Origin: Nostoc sp. C052
GTDB taxonomy: Bacteria; Cyanobacteriota; Cyanobacteriia; Cyanobacteriales; Nostocaceae
Length of the DNA stretch: 64,000 nucleotides
Direction of reading: 5' to 3'
NCBI RefSeq assembly: GCF_013393905.1
Contig: NZ_CP040272.1
Location: forward strand, 4,336,001 to 4,400,000
Shown: positions 62,595-64,000 of the stretch, piece by piece
Numbering within the stretch: position 1 is the first letter of the stretch
Layout: each line of letters begins with the position of its first letter
The notes under the pieces: generated by a model
What the model was told of the DNA's origin: nothing
Seen by the model: the letters and a program-made list of their open reading frames with translations, nothing else
Databases searched by the model: none
Made by a program: the position numbers and the translations under genes

Positions 62595-63046
62595 GGAAAT
62601 ATAGACTTCAATGCCTTTCAACGTTAATTAGTAGCACCGAGTCGAGTTTAGGATTCAATTATTTTAAACTCTCGTACCAGCTTTATTTATCGATGTTGCC
62701 ATAGCTCTTGCACTCAACTCATACCGTATATTTTGGCACTCAGGAAAGCAAGAAACTAGAGCTGATCCTCTACTATGATTTCAACATCAATGTATGGGAA
62801 TTATAGCATATCATTTAGTACATTTGTTCTATTTTTAGATTGAGGCTAGGGACTAAGACGCGTTTTCAAACTATAGATATAACAGAATTGACAGAATTGA
62901 AAAAGGGACTAGGGACTGGGAAAATTGTTTGGAGATTAAGATCACTCACTACCCAAGTTTTGTTCGCGCAGCGATGCCTCCGGCGAGCTATAGCTTACGC
63001 ACGAGAAGAAAACTCTTCCTACTCCCTAGTCCCCAGTCCCGGAACA

Positions 63047-63089
63047 CCAGGATTCCCCGACTTGGGTGCAGCAAGTCGGGGAATCCTGG
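63047..63089. repeat. Perfect 18-bp hairpin, CCCCGACTT family
   Basis: CCAGGATTCCCCGACTTG (63047-63064) and CAAGTCGGGGAATCCTGG (63072-63089) are perfect inverted repeats with a 7-base loop. The arms share CCCCGACTT with the hairpin at 28665-28697. It lies in the 62640-63183 gap, which also has a dispersed-repeat copy at about 62970-63002 (GCGATGCCTCCGGCGAGCTA). The 106-codon frame across it is not a credible gene. Confidence 0.75.
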
Positions 63090-63183
63090 CGCGACATATT
63101 GATGCGATTTATCAACACACCTTGCCTACGATCGCCTATTTTAAAACACAGCCAGTTTGAAAACACGCTCTAGGGCTTGTCTG

Positions 63184-63489
63184 CTAGCTAATAAAATCTT
63201 TGTGGGCAGTGACAAGCATCTGAGCTTGTCTTAAAACGTTTCCGAACAAATAAACAGGAATCTGCCAAGCTGCAACAGTAACTTCTTTGACAATATCCTG
63301 TACACTAATTGCAATTAATTCATGTTCTGGCGGCTCTCCCTCAACTGTACCAGACCAAGTAAAAGCTAATAAAAAGTCATCGTCTCCAGGCAAGGATGCA
63401 ATCAAACATTCCTCTGGTGTTGGCTGGCAAATAATTCCGTGATCGTTTGCAAGTTCTACTAGTCTTTGAAATTTGTTTACGTTCGTCAT
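63184..63489 (-). CDS. Hypothetical protein
   Basis: A 101-residue soluble acidic protein of no family known to me. It begins TNVNKFQRLVELANDHGIIC and has a strand-like centre (FLLAFTWSGTVEGEPPEHEL, IAISVQDIVKEVTVAAWQIP). It has no signal peptide or membrane helix. Normal composition and the start placed in AT-rich leader DNA support a real gene. Function unknown. Confidence 0.55.
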   Translation of the reverse strand: MTNVNKFQRLVELANDHGIICQPTPEECLIASLPGDDDFLLAFTWSGTVEGEPPEHELIAISVQDIVKEVTVAAWQIPVYLFGNVLRQAQMLVTAHKDFIS

Positions 63490-63778
63490 TTGTCTTTTAG
63501 ATGTGATTCAATCTCAGTTTTAAAAGAAATCATATTTTTAACTCCACAACTCAACTTAGTTGCTTCATACCATAAATTACGAATTATTAATTATTCGGTC
63601 AGAGTTAGGAGTTATTGGAGTTGGGTCGGGCTTAAGTTCAGAATATTACCGCGATCGCCTGGTTTTATCAGCAACATTTGTTACTATTTTAAAAAATCTC
63701 AACTATCTACTTTTTCGGGCTACCCCATTTATATACACCTCTCTTTGTTAGCGTTTCAATATGATTGATACTCTCATC

Positions 63779-64000
63779 TCACCCAAGCTGACGCAGTGTA
63801 TTTAAAATTGCGATTGCTTTTGGCGGAACAGCTGTAAACCGAAGCAGATAAAGATGCTCGTCAATATTAGATTGTTGGATCACCTTGGCATAGATATATT
63901 CTTCTTCTATGGACATTTCTGCTTCAATCAATAACTTGAGTTTGAGATTGCTCAAAAGATGTAAAGAATGTGGCGATTGCAGTTGCGCCCCTTTTTCTGA
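63779..64000 (-). CDS. Hypothetical protein, C-terminal part (5' end off window)
   Basis: The minus strand from the right edge is open for 73 codons to a TGA at 63779-63781. It encodes SLHLLSNLKLKLLIEAEMSI, EEEYIYAKVIQQSNIDEHLY and LLRFTAVPPKAIAILNTLRQ before the end. The sequence looks like genuine protein (alternating strands and helices) but too little is visible to name a family. About 290 bp of AT-rich DNA separate it from the next minus-strand gene. Confidence 0.55.
   Translation of the reverse strand, partial: SEKGAQLQSPHSLHLLSNLKLKLLIEAEMSIEEEYIYAKVIQQSNIDEHLYLLRFTAVPPKAIAILNTLRQLG

Noticed and set aside
62840..63160. 106-codon plus-strand frame
   Set aside because: It is made of dispersed repeats and a perfect hairpin; the sequence is not protein-like.
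63466..63768. Overlapping plus-strand frames in AT-rich DNA
   Set aside because: No family features, low complexity, and part lies over the start of a better minus-strand gene.
1..64000. tRNA, rRNA or CRISPR array
   Set aside because: No TTCGAATCC-like T-arm with a matching cloverleaf, no rRNA segments and no regularly spaced direct repeats with unique spacers were seen; the tandem repeats present are contiguous and very short.

Overview
The window looks like chromosome of a filamentous, Nostoc-type cyanobacterium. The evidence is the very frequent GCGATCGC (HIP1) octamer, short tandem and small dispersed intergenic repeats typical of Nostocales, and a set of characteristic cyanobacterial genes: the DUF3038/DUF4335 pair, a valyl-tRNA synthetase with a membrane-anchoring CAAD domain, beta-monoglucosyldiacylglycerol synthase, a DnaX intein, CHAT/TPR proteins and a PEP-CTERM protein. 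No rRNA, tRNA or CRISPR array was recognised.

Layout. 1-8.4 kb: edge of a peptide/nickel-type ABC permease, apt, the DUF3038/DUF4335 pair, an FHA-fused class A penicillin-binding protein, a secreted Pro/Thr-rich repeat protein, lspA and bioY. 9.1-13.3 kb: a Pho-box-preceded pstSCAB operon for high-affinity phosphate uptake. 13.4-19.9 kb: accessory island with a Uma2 gene, a HigBA-like toxin-antitoxin pair whose operator sits inside its promoter, and a run of genes ending in a TPR-CHAT protease-like protein; two proteins here share a C-terminal module. 19.9-24.9 kb: VOC-like membrane protein, sigma-like protein, TPR protein, VapBC-like pair, remnants of DUF4926 and DUF3368 genes meeting at a junction, and an IS5-type insertion sequence. 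25.1-28.6 kb: drug-export cluster (ABC ATPase, ABC-2 permease, MarR, MFS) with a duplicated permease tail. 28.8-32.2 kb: efeUOB-type iron uptake. 32.2-36.4 kb: two related P-loop ATPases, one fused to TPRs. 36.6-41.6 kb: VOC-like gene lying between two copies of the recN 3' end, recN itself, and an ABC1/UbiB kinase. 41.6-43.4 kb: two MITE-like repeats and cysC. 43.4-49.4 kb: a TIGR03032 protein and a 1578-residue RTX/cadherin-like secreted protein. 49.5-56.2 kb: small coiled-coil protein, valS with CAAD, a GxxExxY gene inside 33-bp inverted repeats, an AmpG-like MFS pseudogene, an IS630 remnant and a PEP-CTERM protein. 56.2-64 kb: second copy of the MITE, probable ebsA, mgdA, then dnaX with an intein, and two small hypothetical genes.

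The most striking structure is in dnaX. A 430-residue intein interrupts the Walker B region. The DNA between its two splicing halves also encodes, on the same strand but in another reading frame, an intact 331-residue LAGLIDADG-type endonuclease whose ends overlap conserved intein codons. The same DNA therefore appears to specify both a continuous intein linker and a free-standing homing endonuclease. Second in interest are the TPR-CHAT/HigBA island and the GxxExxY cassette.
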